A DNA stretch of 64,000 nt from Lachnospiraceae bacterium UBA3826 (GTDB lineage: Bacteria > Bacillota > Clostridia > Lachnospirales > Lachnospiraceae), in assembly GCA_002393095.1 (NCBI GenBank), contig DGII01000036.1, positions 8,131 through 72,130 on the forward strand, given 5' to 3'. Positions 25,418-34,244 of the stretch are shown here, in pieces (the first letter of the stretch is position 1; every line of letters begins with the position of its first letter). A program made the translations under genes and the position numbers. Under the pieces are notes generated by a model that was not told the origin of the DNA, did not search any database, and saw nothing but the letters and a program-made list of their open reading frames with translations.

Positions 25418-27013
25418 GTGCTATTCACATCCTACGGCTTCATAGGCTCAGTGCTTATACTTTTTCTGCTCTACTACGTTATTCCCAAGAGGTTAAGACC
25501 GGCACTTTTGCTAGTCTTCTCTCTTATCATATACGGTATGGCAGACGCCAGATACCTTATATATATAGGTATAACCGTTGTAACGGTATGGTACGCAGCC
25601 CTTATCATAGATAAGAACAACAAAGCCGTCAAAGACTACATCAAAAAGCATAAGGCAGAGATGTCCGCCACGGAGCGTAAGGCATACAAAAAGCTTAAGG
25701 GGAGAAAAAGTCTCCTCTTCTTTTTGGCAGGGCTTGTCTTAAACTTAGGAATACTGGCCGTAGTGAAATACTCCGGCTTTGTCTTATCCGGTATAGGGCA
25801 TATGCTCTCTTCCGGTACAGACGGTGTACTGAATATACCCGATATGCTTATCCCCTTGGGCATATCCTTCTATACCTTCCAGTCCGTTGGATATCTGACT
25901 GATGTATACAGAGAGAATATCGATGCAGAGAAGAGTCTGCCAAGATATGCTCTCTTTATCACTTTTTTCCCGCAACTGGTACAGGGTCCCATAAGCAGAT
26001 ATGAGGATCTTGCTCCCACACTGCTTGCTCCGCACAGTGCCGACTTCAGTGTCATATTCCGTGGACTTCAGCGGATACTGTGGGGATATTTTAAGAAGCT
26101 TGTCATTGCAGACAGACTTCTTATGGGAGTTACCACGCTTATAGGGGATACCTCCCTCTATCGCGGCGGGTATGTACCCGTTATGATGCTTCTGTATACG
26201 CTTGAGCTCTATGCGGACTTTACCGGCGGAATTGACATAACCATCGGTATCGCCGAGACCCTTGGCATTAGCATCAAGGAGAACTTCATACGTCCCTACC
26301 TGTCCACATCCCTTGCAGATTACTGGCGCAGGTGGCACATATCCATGTGCAGTTGGTTCCGTGACTATGTCTTCTATCCGGTATCCACAAGCAACGCTTC
26401 CATACGGCTGTCCAAGTGGGCCAGAAAGCATATAAGCGATAGTGCGGGCGGTAAACTTCCCGTATATCTGTCAAGCTTCATTGTATGGTTCTGTACCGGC
26501 ATATGGCATGGGGCAAGTGTCAACTTCATAGTATGGGGACTTCTTAACTTCCTTGTACTTACGATATCTGAAGAGCTTTCTCCTCTCTATGAGAGATTCC
26601 ATAAGCGCTTCTCATTCGCCGGCAGCTTCCCTTATCGTGTATTCATGATACTTCGTACCTTCCTTTTGGTATGCGTACTGAATCTCTTCGACTGCTTTGC
26701 GGATGTCAGAGATACTCTCGGCCTTATAGTATCCGCTTTTAACTTCGGAAGCTACTCATCTATGGAAAAGGGTGCCCTGCTTAACATCGGCTTAAGCGTA
26801 AGTGACTATGTTATCGCTGCCGTTGCGCTTACGGCTGTACTTATCGTAAGCATCATCGAAGAGAGGTATGATACAAGCATCAGGGATATCATAAGAAAGC
26901 GTCCCTATGCGGTGAGGTTCATTCTGTGGACATGCCTGTTCCTTGCAACTCTCATATTCGGAGTATACGGTATAGGCTATGACTCCTCACAGTTCATATA
27001 CAACAGGTTCTAA
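25418..27013 (+). CDS. MBOAT-family membrane O-acyltransferase (DltB/AlgI-like)
   Basis: A 531-residue protein with about 11-12 membrane helices. The MBOAT features are clear: YTFQSVGYLTDVYR, FFPQLVQGPISRYED, LADYWRRWHISMCSWFRDYVFYP and the catalytic His in FCTGIWHGASVNFIVWG. It is longer than DltB (about 400 residues) and nearer to AlgI/PatA-type MBOATs. In a Dlt-type pathway it moves the aminoacyl group from the carrier protein across the membrane. The start is GTG at 25418 with AGG eight bases upstream. Confidence 0.9.
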   Translation: MLFTSYGFIGSVLILFLLYYVIPKRLRPALLLVFSLIIYGMADARYLIYIGITVVTVWYAALIIDKNNKAVKDYIKKHKAEMSATERKAYKKLKGRKSLLFFLAGLVLNLGILAVVKYSGFVLSGIGHMLSSGTDGVLNIPDMLIPLGISFYTFQSVGYLTDVYRENIDAEKSLPRYALFITFFPQLVQGPISRYEDLAPTLLAPHSADFSVIFRGLQRILWGYFKKLVIADRLLMGVTTLIGDTSLYRGGYVPVMMLLYTLELYADFTGGIDITIGIAETLGISIKENFIRPYLSTSLADYWRRWHISMCSWFRDYVFYPVSTSNASIRLSKWARKHISDSAGGKLPVYLSSFIVWFCTGIWHGASVNFIVWGLLNFLVLTISEELSPLYERFHKRFSFAGSFPYRVFMILRTFLLVCVLNLFDCFADVRDTLGLIVSAFNFGSYSSMEKGALLNIGLSVSDYVIAAVALTAVLIVSIIEERYDTSIRDIIRKRPYAVRFILWTCLFLATLIFGVYGIGYDSSQFIYNRF

Positions 27014-27017
27014 AGCA

Positions 27018-28070
27018 ATGAGAAAAAAGTTAGAGACAAGACAACTTATAACCGCATTACTGTCTGCCGTGGCTGTTATCGCGCTGATATACCTTGCGCA
27101 GAGACTTCTGATCCCCAAGTATGTGGATGATATCGTGGAAGGCGGAATGGTATCCGAATACTATGATGAGAAGGACAAGAGCTTCGATGTTATCTTCATA
27201 GGCGACTGTGAGGTGTATGAAAACTTCTCTCCCGTCACACTGTGGGAGAACTACGGCATCAACAGTTATATAAGAGGAAGTGCCGAGCAGTATATCTTCC
27301 AGTCATATTATATGCTGGAGGATACCTTAAGATACAGCAGACCGAAGGTTGTGGTATTCAACATACAATCCCTGCAATTTGATGAGTCAAGATCGGAAGC
27401 ATACAACCGCATGACCATAGACGGTATGAAGTGGTCAGGGGCCAAGCTTGGATGTATCAAAGCCTCCATGACAGATGAAGAACATCTTATTGAATATATA
27501 TTCCCCATCTTAAGGTTCCATTCAAGATGGAACGAGCTAACGTCTGCGGATGTGGAGTACATGTTCAGACACAAGAAGGTGACACACAACGGCTATTACA
27601 TGCGAGTGGATGCTCTTCCCGCAGGGGACATGCCGCCGGTGAAGCCGCTTGGAGACTACAGCTTCGGTGACAGGGCATGGGAATATCTTGATAAGATACG
27701 CACCTGCTGTGAGGACAATAATATAGAGCTTCTGCTCATCAAGGCGCCCAGTCTTTACCCGTACTGGTATCCGCAGTGGGATGAACAGGTAAAGGAATAT
27801 GCCGATATGTACGGCCTTAAATACATTAATTTCCTTGACGAAAAGGATGCAATAGGTATAGATTATAACACAGACACATATGACGGCGGTCTGCATATGA
27901 ACCTAAGCGGTGCCGTGAAGTGTGCGGATTACATCGGCCCCATACTAAGGAATGAGTATGAAGTGCCCGACAGACGTGATGATGAGGCTCTTGCTTCCAT
28001 ATGGGCAGACAAGATCAGGGTCTACAACGAAGATATAGATTATCAGAAGGAGCAGTACGGTATAGAATGA
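27018..28070 (+). CDS. Membrane-anchored SGNH-like protein with a GDC motif (DltD-like position)
   Basis: A 350-residue protein with one N-terminal membrane helix (about 8-29) and an outside domain. Block I of SGNH hydrolases, normally GDS or GSS, reads VIFIGDCEVYENFSP (near 57-71), so the expected serine nucleophile is Cys. The C-terminal block DGGLHMNLSGAVKCADYI keeps the Asp and His of the triad. It holds the place of DltD/AlgJ-type proteins that finish transfer of acyl groups to an envelope polymer. ATG at 27018 lies four bases after the MBOAT stop; the longer frame overlapping that gene is rejected. Function is inferred from fold and place. Confidence 0.78.
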   Translation: MRKKLETRQLITALLSAVAVIALIYLAQRLLIPKYVDDIVEGGMVSEYYDEKDKSFDVIFIGDCEVYENFSPVTLWENYGINSYIRGSAEQYIFQSYYMLEDTLRYSRPKVVVFNIQSLQFDESRSEAYNRMTIDGMKWSGAKLGCIKASMTDEEHLIEYIFPILRFHSRWNELTSADVEYMFRHKKVTHNGYYMRVDALPAGDMPPVKPLGDYSFGDRAWEYLDKIRTCCEDNNIELLLIKAPSLYPYWYPQWDEQVKEYADMYGLKYINFLDEKDAIGIDYNTDTYDGGLHMNLSGAVKCADYIGPILRNEYEVPDRRDDEALASIWADKIRVYNEDIDYQKEQYGIE

Positions 28071-28083
28071 CCGTTATAAGAAT

Positions 28084-29928
28084 ATGTGCGGAATATGCGG
28101 AATCTTAGGAAGAGAGAACAGAAGAAGCATCCCTGAGGATGTCCTTAAGGATATGATGAAGGCCATTGCCCACAGAGGACCGGACGGAAGCGGAAGCTTC
28201 ATCGACTCTCATGTGGCTCTTGGCTTCAACAGGTTAAGCTTTATTGACCTTGAGGGCGGGATGCAGCCTCTCTATAACGGTGATAAGTCCGTGGTTATGG
28301 TATGTAACGGAGAGATATTCAACCATAACGAATTAAGGGATGAACTTATGGCTAAAGGCTATGTGTTCAGGACCAGAACAGATGTGGAGGTGATACCCCA
28401 TCTGTATGATGAATACGGACTTGACTTTCCCAAGTATCTGAACGGGCAGTTCGCCATTGCTCTGTATGATATCCGTAAGGACGAGCTGTACTTAATAAGA
28501 GATCAGGTGGGGATATGTCCCCTTTACTATACGATATATGACGGTCGTGTCATATTTGGTTCGGAGATCAAGGCTATCCTTGAATATCCCGGCGTTCCGA
28601 GAAGGCTCAATATGAAAGCCGTCGATCAGCTTATGAACTTCCCCGGCATCGTCTCTCCCACTACCTTCTTCGATGGTATATACGCACTCCGCGCCGGACA
28701 TATCATAAGGTTTGCGGCAGATCCTGCCATAGAGCCTGAGGATATTGAATTTTGGGATATGATATACACGGAGGATATAGAGGATAAGGGCGAGGAATAC
28801 TATGTTGAGAATGTGAAAAAGCTCTTTAAAGAGGCTGTTGCCAGAAGATTAGAGGCGGATGTGCCCATCGGATTCTATATATCCGGAGGTCTTGACAGCT
28901 CGCTTGTGGCCTGTTATATAGGCAAATTCCTGCTTAACAGCTACTATTCCTTCTCTGCCGAGATCGGAACAGACGAACTGGACGAAAGCCCTTATCAGAA
29001 GCTTGTTAAGGACTGTGTTAAGTCTACACATTATTCCGTTCCCGTAACGGATGAGAGTATATATGAGAATCTGCGTACCGTGATACATCATACGGAATCC
29101 GCAGTCAAGGAAAGCTATGATGTGGCAGCCTTTCTCTTAAGCTCTCTCGTGCAGGGCTCTCCTGCCAAGGCTGTCCTTACGGGGCAGGGTTCGGACGAAT
29201 TCTTCTGCGGTTATGTGGGCTATATGCTTGATATGTTCCGCGGTATGCAGCGTGGTTCCATGAGCGAGGATGAACTTAAATATAATGAACACCTGTGGGG
29301 TGACAGATACTTCAGATACGAAAGGATACATCCGGATATTCGCAAGGTGCATAAGCAGGTGTATTCTCCTGAATTCGCATCACAGTTAGAGAGCTTCTCG
29401 GCACTTAAGGAAAGCCCTATAGATACAGCCAAGGTTGCGGGCTTAAGTGATGCCAAGAGACGGTCATATATAGACTATAAGCTTCGTCTGTCGGATCACC
29501 TTCTGATAGAACACGGTGACCATATGTTCTTCTCTCATTCGGTTGAAGGCAGGCACCCATTCTTAGATGCCAGGCTGCTTGACTTCGTAAGGCTGATACC
29601 CGATGAGTATAAGATCAACGGTACCAATGAGAAGTACATACTTAAGCGTGCCGGAGAAGGCATCGTGCCTGAGAAGATCCTTAAGCGCAACAAGTTCCCC
29701 TTTCAGGCACAGGGAATGTCGATGCTTATCAAGAATACCCGCATTGAAGAATACATCGACGACACACTTATAAGAAAATACGGTATATTCAATACCGATT
29801 TCATAAGCAGGATGAGAAAGGACTACAGACAGGAGGATTTCAAGCTCATGGGCGCATATGAGATCGACTATCTCATGATAGTCATGACGGTGACCATGCT
29901 GTGTGAGGAATTCTCATTAAGCGTATGA
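28084..29928 (+). CDS. asnB: Asparagine synthetase, glutamine-hydrolysing (AsnB type)
   Basis: A 614-residue class II amidotransferase. It begins MCGICGILG with the catalytic N-terminal Cys, has AHRGPDGSG and CNGEIFNHNELR in the glutaminase half (1-210), and the synthetase half with the pyrophosphate loop YISGGLDSSLVA near 263 and GQGSDEFFCGY. It could make free asparagine from aspartate, or, as known for some AsnB-like proteins, amidate a carboxyl on an envelope precursor. Its place 14 bases after the Dlt-like genes suggests the second, but this is inference. The ribosome site is weak. Confidence 0.88.
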   Translation: MCGICGILGRENRRSIPEDVLKDMMKAIAHRGPDGSGSFIDSHVALGFNRLSFIDLEGGMQPLYNGDKSVVMVCNGEIFNHNELRDELMAKGYVFRTRTDVEVIPHLYDEYGLDFPKYLNGQFAIALYDIRKDELYLIRDQVGICPLYYTIYDGRVIFGSEIKAILEYPGVPRRLNMKAVDQLMNFPGIVSPTTFFDGIYALRAGHIIRFAADPAIEPEDIEFWDMIYTEDIEDKGEEYYVENVKKLFKEAVARRLEADVPIGFYISGGLDSSLVACYIGKFLLNSYYSFSAEIGTDELDESPYQKLVKDCVKSTHYSVPVTDESIYENLRTVIHHTESAVKESYDVAAFLLSSLVQGSPAKAVLTGQGSDEFFCGYVGYMLDMFRGMQRGSMSEDELKYNEHLWGDRYFRYERIHPDIRKVHKQVYSPEFASQLESFSALKESPIDTAKVAGLSDAKRRSYIDYKLRLSDHLLIEHGDHMFFSHSVEGRHPFLDARLLDFVRLIPDEYKINGTNEKYILKRAGEGIVPEKILKRNKFPFQAQGMSMLIKNTRIEEYIDDTLIRKYGIFNTDFISRMRKDYRQEDFKLMGAYEIDYLMIVMTVTMLCEEFSLSV

Positions 29929-29960
29929 GCAGGCTTTATCATACATGTATGTTTTTTTTT
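29923..29960 (+). terminator. Possible terminator after asnB
   Basis: A weak stem GTATGA/TCATAC (29923-29928 with 29939-29944) and the palindrome CATACATGTATG come immediately before a run of nine T (29952-29960). The T-run is convincing but the stem is short, so this may be a partial terminator ahead of the next gene, which starts 14 bases later. Confidence 0.45.
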
Positions 29961-29973
29961 ATGAGGGATTAGT

Positions 29974-31869
29974 GTGAAAAATATGAGTAATATAGACAAA
30001 GAGATGGAGATCATCGATCTTGACAACGAGGACATAACCTCAGAGCCCGATCTGTCCGAAGATGAGATCGTACATGAGGACGAGACCGTGTCTTATGATG
30101 AGAACACATCCGGTGAAGCCGCATCAGATGAGACCGCATCCGGTGAGGCTGCTTTGGATACAGAGCATGGCACGACTACACATTCAGAGCGTTCCCATAA
30201 GAGACATAAGAAAAATAAGAAGAAGCATAAGAATCGCAAAAAGGGGCATGGCATAGCCGTGGCTCTGATCTTATTTACTCTTCTTGCTGCTCTGGGAGTC
30301 GGCGGATATTATATCTACAGCGACTATACGGGACGCGTCTATTCAAGGGCTATAATAGAGGCCGGTGACGTTGAGGTCACCCCCGATGACTTCTCTAAGG
30401 ACCCTCTTAAGCCAGTATATTTTGCGGACGGCTTCGATATCACGGCTATAGATACCAAGTCTCCCGGTGACTATGATATCTCTCTTACATCCGGCTTCTA
30501 TAGCTATACATCCATTCTGACCGTAGAGGATACTACCCCTCCCGTAGCAGAGATCGACACTGTAACCCTTGAATTCGGTAAAGAGGTTACTCCTTCCGAT
30601 TTCATAATTAGTATTGATGATGTGACTAAGGTGGATGTAGCCTTCGCCACAGCCCCCGATCTAAGCAAGGGCGGTGAAAGCCCCGTCACCCTTATACTTA
30701 CCGATACTTCCGGTAATACGGCAACATATGATTCCACACTTACCATAATTCCCATACACAGCAGTGTAGTGATCGAGGCCGGAGATGATATGCCGTCTGT
30801 TGACAGCTTCCTGCTTCCTGAGATGGGTTCGGATAATGATGGCGCAGTTATGTTAACCTCTGCCGGTTCAATAGATACTCTTATCCCCGGAGAATACCCT
30901 GTTAAGATCAAGCTTTCCTCAGGTACATATGAGTCCAGACTTATCATAGAGGATACCATAGCGCCTGTCATCACCGTGAAGGACTTCGACGGCTATATAA
31001 CCTCGGATATCACTCCCGAATCCCTTATAGAGACTGCCGAGGATTCCACAGAGCTTAAGTTCTCCTTCAAGGAAGAACCCGAATTCGATTCCGAAGGCAC
31101 ATATGAGGTTACAGTGGTTGCCACGGATATGGGTGGCAACACCGCTGAGGCTGTATCAACCCTTAAGCTTATACCCGATACGGAAGCACCGGTCATCACA
31201 GGTGCCAAGGATATCACGATCATGCAGAATTATCCCATAAGCTATCGTGACGGTATCACGGTGACGGATAACTGTGATGAGAACATAGTACTTAAGATCG
31301 AAGCAGACAGTGTCAACCCCAAGGAGCTCGGTACATACCCCATAGTATATTCCGCTACGGACAGAGCCGGCAATACCACTGAGGTACCCGTTACCCTTAC
31401 CATAATCGAAGAGCACTATGATGAAGCCACGGTATATGCCCTTGCCTCACAGACACTTGCACGTATCACCACTCCCGAAATGAACAATATGGAGAAGATA
31501 ACGGCCATATACTGGTATGTCAAGAAGAACATGTCCTATACCGAATCCGACAATAAGGATGACTGGCTTAAGGCTGCTTACTATGGTCTTGCTCTCCATA
31601 AGGGCGACTGCTACTCATACTGCTGTGCATGCAAGGCAATGTTCGATGTACTCGGCATCCCCAATATGATCATAGACACCTATCCCTTAAGGATCATACA
31701 TTTCTGGAATCTGGTCGATCTGGGCGAAGGCTGGAGACACTTTGATACCACCCCAAGAATAGGCGGAGGCGAGTTCCTGTACATGGATGATGCAACTATC
31801 ACAGCATACTCTGTAGCACACAATAACTCACATATATACGACAGGAACAGATTTCCGGGCATTCAGTAG
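29974..31869 (+). CDS. Membrane-anchored Ig-like and transglutaminase-like surface protein
   Basis: A 631-residue protein. An acidic, then strongly basic cytoplasmic N-terminus (1-92) leads into one membrane helix (about 93-115). Outside are at least three or four Ig-like/cadherin-like beta repeats, the later ones of the DUF5011 kind (DTEAPVITGAKDITI, YPIVYSATDRAGNTTEV). Residues about 480-630 form a transglutaminase-like domain with Cys in HKGDCYSYCCACKAM, His in IIHFWNLVDL and Asp in WRHFDTTPR. Such proteins act as surface peptidases or crosslinkers. The GTG start at 29974 has TGAGGGA six bases upstream; ATG at 29983 is an alternative. It follows the Dlt-like operon but its link to it is uncertain. 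Confidence 0.82.
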   Translation: MKNMSNIDKEMEIIDLDNEDITSEPDLSEDEIVHEDETVSYDENTSGEAASDETASGEAALDTEHGTTTHSERSHKRHKKNKKKHKNRKKGHGIAVALILFTLLAALGVGGYYIYSDYTGRVYSRAIIEAGDVEVTPDDFSKDPLKPVYFADGFDITAIDTKSPGDYDISLTSGFYSYTSILTVEDTTPPVAEIDTVTLEFGKEVTPSDFIISIDDVTKVDVAFATAPDLSKGGESPVTLILTDTSGNTATYDSTLTIIPIHSSVVIEAGDDMPSVDSFLLPEMGSDNDGAVMLTSAGSIDTLIPGEYPVKIKLSSGTYESRLIIEDTIAPVITVKDFDGYITSDITPESLIETAEDSTELKFSFKEEPEFDSEGTYEVTVVATDMGGNTAEAVSTLKLIPDTEAPVITGAKDITIMQNYPISYRDGITVTDNCDENIVLKIEADSVNPKELGTYPIVYSATDRAGNTTEVPVTLTIIEEHYDEATVYALASQTLARITTPEMNNMEKITAIYWYVKKNMSYTESDNKDDWLKAAYYGLALHKGDCYSYCCACKAMFDVLGIPNMIIDTYPLRIIHFWNLVDLGEGWRHFDTTPRIGGGEFLYMDDATITAYSVAHNNSHIYDRNRFPGIQ

Positions 31870-31886
31870 CCCGTAGTCAAAGGATT

Positions 31887-32597
31887 ATGGAAAAACTCGG
31901 TATTATAGGCGGTCTGGGCCCCATGGCCACAGTCAGTTTCATGAAAAGAATAATTGACATGACGGATGCTACCTGCGATCAGGAGCATATTCATATGGTA
32001 GTGGAGCACTGCCCCACTATCCCCGACCGTACAGCTTACATCCTGGATCATAACAAGCCCGATCCTGCCCCCGCCATACTTGAGGCTTGCAGGATTTTGG
32101 AGGGTGCAGGTGTGGACGAGATAGCCATCCCCTGTGTAACAGCCCATTTCTTCAGGGATAAGATTGCCAAGATCACATCGATACCCGTACTGGACGGTGT
32201 AGCGTTGTGTGCGGATTATCTTAAGGAAAAGGGCGTACATAATGTAGGGATAATGGCTACCGACGGAACGATAGCCTCCGGTATATTCCACAATGTACTG
32301 TCCGAACACGGGATCACCTCTGTCACACCTACACCGAAGGCTCAGAGGTATGTAATGGACCTTATATATAATGATGTCAAGGGCGGCAGACCTATAGAGC
32401 AGGATAAGTTTGGTGCCGTGGCCGTTGAACTCAGAGAAAACGGTGCCGAGGTGATAATCCTTGGATGCACCGAATTGTCCGTTATAGCCGATAAGTGGCT
32501 GCCGGATGGCAGGTTTTTGGATGTTTTATCAGTTTTATCCCGTGCATGTGTCATGGATTTCGGCAAATTGAAGGATGCATATAAGGAATTATTGTGA
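31887..32597 (+). CDS. Aspartate/glutamate racemase family protein
   Basis: A 236-residue cofactor-independent racemase. The two catalytic Cys are in AIPCVTAHFF (near 82) and ILGCTELSV (near 193), and the N-terminus LGIIGGLGPMAT is typical of aspartate racemases (RacD/YgeA). It interconverts L- and D-aspartate or glutamate in the cytoplasm. It begins 17 bases after the transglutaminase gene. D-amino acids made here could serve peptidoglycan or, speculatively, the Dlt-like system upstream. Which enantiomer pair it prefers cannot be judged by eye. Confidence 0.88.
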   Translation: MEKLGIIGGLGPMATVSFMKRIIDMTDATCDQEHIHMVVEHCPTIPDRTAYILDHNKPDPAPAILEACRILEGAGVDEIAIPCVTAHFFRDKIAKITSIPVLDGVALCADYLKEKGVHNVGIMATDGTIASGIFHNVLSEHGITSVTPTPKAQRYVMDLIYNDVKGGRPIEQDKFGAVAVELRENGAEVIILGCTELSVIADKWLPDGRFLDVLSVLSRACVMDFGKLKDAYKELL

Positions 32598-32650
32598 TAC
32601 AATTAATGTCCATGATAGGAATATATTATTAGATTAAAGAGGATATCATA

Positions 32651-32686
32651 GTGTGAAAAATATGATTGATATCATATTTTTCACAC
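32651..32686. repeat. Perfect palindrome, copy 1 of a dispersed hairpin
   Basis: GTGTGAAAAATATGA and its exact complement TCATATTTTTCACAC enclose the loop TTGATA, a 15-pair stem. A near copy lies at 57740-57773, and the left arm recurs at 29972-29986 across the start of the transglutaminase gene. It follows the racemase and could work as a two-way terminator (T5 within the arm) or be a small mobile palindrome. Confidence 0.75.
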
Positions 32687-32696
32687 AGCGATTTGT

Positions 32697-32782
32697 GCCG
32701 AGCCCAAATCGCCTTATCGCATCGGCGAATCTGAAATTCGCCTCGCGAGCCTCGCACAATGTGCTCGGCCCGGAGGATTATT
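32697..32782 (+). repeat. Structured leader element with ribosome site, copy 1
   Basis: Bases 32719-32759 are repeated at 39802-39842 with one mismatch in 41. The core is a hairpin GGCGAAT-CTGAA-ATTCGCC; a second stem GAGC...GCTC encloses GCAC-AAT-GTGC, and GCCGAGC (32697) can pair with GCTCGGC (32763). The element ends at GGAGGATTA directly before the lipoprotein ATG, so it carries the ribosome site. Confidence 0.72.
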
Positions 32783-33409
32783 ATGAAAAAATCAATCAGT
32801 GTTATCATAACAGCAGCCGCACTTGCAATGGCACTTACAGCATGCGGCGGGACATCTGAGGATGTTAAAAGGATAGAGAAGGATTCAACATCCGCTACGG
32901 CAACAGAGACTACCGAGGTCAAGGCCGAGGAGCCCGTAACGGAGGGTGCAGAAGTAACGGCTAACGAAGCCTCTTCGGATGGTGGCTATATATATCACGC
33001 CGAGACAGCCTCCGGCTCCATAGATGTATCTGTGGATATGCCGATGGAGACGGTGCTTGCCGCATTAGGCGAGTCTGACAGCTACTTTGAAGCCAAGAGC
33101 TGTGCTTTTGACGGTCTTGACAAGATGTATACCTACGGACATTTTGAGATAGATACCTATCCCAGTGAATCAGGCGACAAGGTATCCGCAATCTACCTTA
33201 CGGACGACCTGACCGGTACTCCTGAGGGATTATATATAGGTTCTTCCAAGGAGGATATGGAGAAGCTCTACGGAACCGACTATGAGGTGAACGGAAGTGA
33301 ATATACATACAAGTCCGGGGATATGAGTCTCAAGATTCAGATATCCAAGGACAAGGTAAGCTATATAACATATGCTTCCAAGGTACTCGGTACGGTAGCC
33401 GGCAACTGA
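32783..33409 (+). CDS. Putative lipoprotein of unknown function
   Basis: A 208-residue secreted lipoprotein. The signal peptide ends in a clear lipobox, LTACGG, with the lipidated Cys at about residue 20, followed by a Thr/Glu-rich linker (about 25-60). The rest is a compact domain of roughly 130 residues with two similar halves (a glycine turn, then a DxMxxxxG helix start: VDMPMETVLAALGES and GSSKEDMEKLYGTD), resembling small SmpA/BLIP-like folds, but I cannot name a family. ATG at 32783 follows GGAGG. It is preceded by the structured repeat leader. Confidence 0.8.
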   Translation: MKKSISVIITAAALAMALTACGGTSEDVKRIEKDSTSATATETTEVKAEEPVTEGAEVTANEASSDGGYIYHAETASGSIDVSVDMPMETVLAALGESDSYFEAKSCAFDGLDKMYTYGHFEIDTYPSESGDKVSAIYLTDDLTGTPEGLYIGSSKEDMEKLYGTDYEVNGSEYTYKSGDMSLKIQISKDKVSYITYASKVLGTVAGN

Positions 33410-33465
33410 TGATATATTCGTATGATGACTTAAGATAAAGGTCTGTACAGAGGGGATATTCTATT

Positions 33466-34221
33466 ATGACAAAGATAACTGTATCAGGAAAAATCAAAGC
33501 ATTATCAATGGCTGCCATGACTGCTGTTATGGTAGCTTCATCATCCGTGCCCGTATATGCTTCTTCTACAGGTATTCCCACTGAGGTATTCAGAGCGCAG
33601 AAGCTCGCTGATGAGAAGAAGGCAGAAGAACTAAGGATCGCTGCCGCTAAGCAGGCTGCCGCAGAACAGGCTGCATTCGCAGAAGAACAGATGCAGATAC
33701 GCGCTGCAATGATAGCCTCCGGAGTGGCTATTCCTCAGGCGATAAAGGGTGCCATTATGCCGGATACCACCGGCTATTCACTTATAGCAGTGTATTCCAC
33801 CAAGTACAACGACAGTCAGGCACGTGCCACTAACATAACTCTTGCCGCCAACAGGATCAACGGATATGTACTGAATCCCGGAGATGTATTCTCCTTCACT
33901 CATACCATTCTTCCCAGAACCGTGGCCAACGGCTATGTGGCAGGTCCTATATTCGTGCAGAAGGAGCATTCCATGGGCATAGGCGGAGGCATCTGTCAGG
34001 TATCCTCCACTCTATACGCGGCTACTATTACGGCAGGTATACCTGCTTTAGAGCGTCATGAGCACGGACTGCCGGTTACATATATTCCTCAGGGAATGGA
34101 TGCCACGATCGATGGCACGAGACTTGACTTTAAATTCGCCAATCCCTACGATAAGCCGCTTATGATATCGGCCACGCCCGATTACGGTACTCTTACCGTA
34201 GGCTTATGGCTTATGAACTGA
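33466..34221 (+). CDS. VanW-like secreted protein
   Basis: A 251-residue protein with a signal peptide (about 1-33, cleavage after VYASS-like residues), an Ala/Glu/Lys-rich helical linker (35-80) and a VanW-like domain. The domain is marked by LNPGDVFSFTHTILPRTVANGYVAGPIF and GIGGGICQVSSTLYAAT (short pieces quoted), then RHEHGLPVTYIPQGMDATI. VanW-like proteins are exported and cell-wall associated; their reaction is not established. ATG at 33466 follows GAGGGG. It is the last rightward gene before the convergent ptsI. Confidence 0.85.
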   Translation: MTKITVSGKIKALSMAAMTAVMVASSSVPVYASSTGIPTEVFRAQKLADEKKAEELRIAAAKQAAAEQAAFAEEQMQIRAAMIASGVAIPQAIKGAIMPDTTGYSLIAVYSTKYNDSQARATNITLAANRINGYVLNPGDVFSFTHTILPRTVANGYVAGPIFVQKEHSMGIGGGICQVSSTLYAATITAGIPALERHEHGLPVTYIPQGMDATIDGTRLDFKFANPYDKPLMISATPDYGTLTVGLWLMN

Positions 34222-34226
34222 TCGCT

Positions 34227-34244
34227 TGATCGATTGATCGATCA
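34227..34244. other. Palindrome between convergent genes
   Basis: TGATCGAT-TG-ATCGATCA is an exact inverted repeat that overlaps the ptsI stop codon and lies six bases after the VanW-like stop. There is no T-run on either side, so it is a weak candidate for a shared terminator. Confidence 0.4.

Noticed and set aside
23660..28070. Plain D-alanylation (dltABCD) operon
   Set aside because: Gene order, MBOAT length, the missing selectivity Cys and the GDC-type SGNH protein differ from classic dlt, so dlt gene symbols were withheld.
34227..34244. Attachment or recombination site
   Set aside because: An isolated palindrome overlapping a stop codon with no integrase, flanking repeat or composition change nearby.
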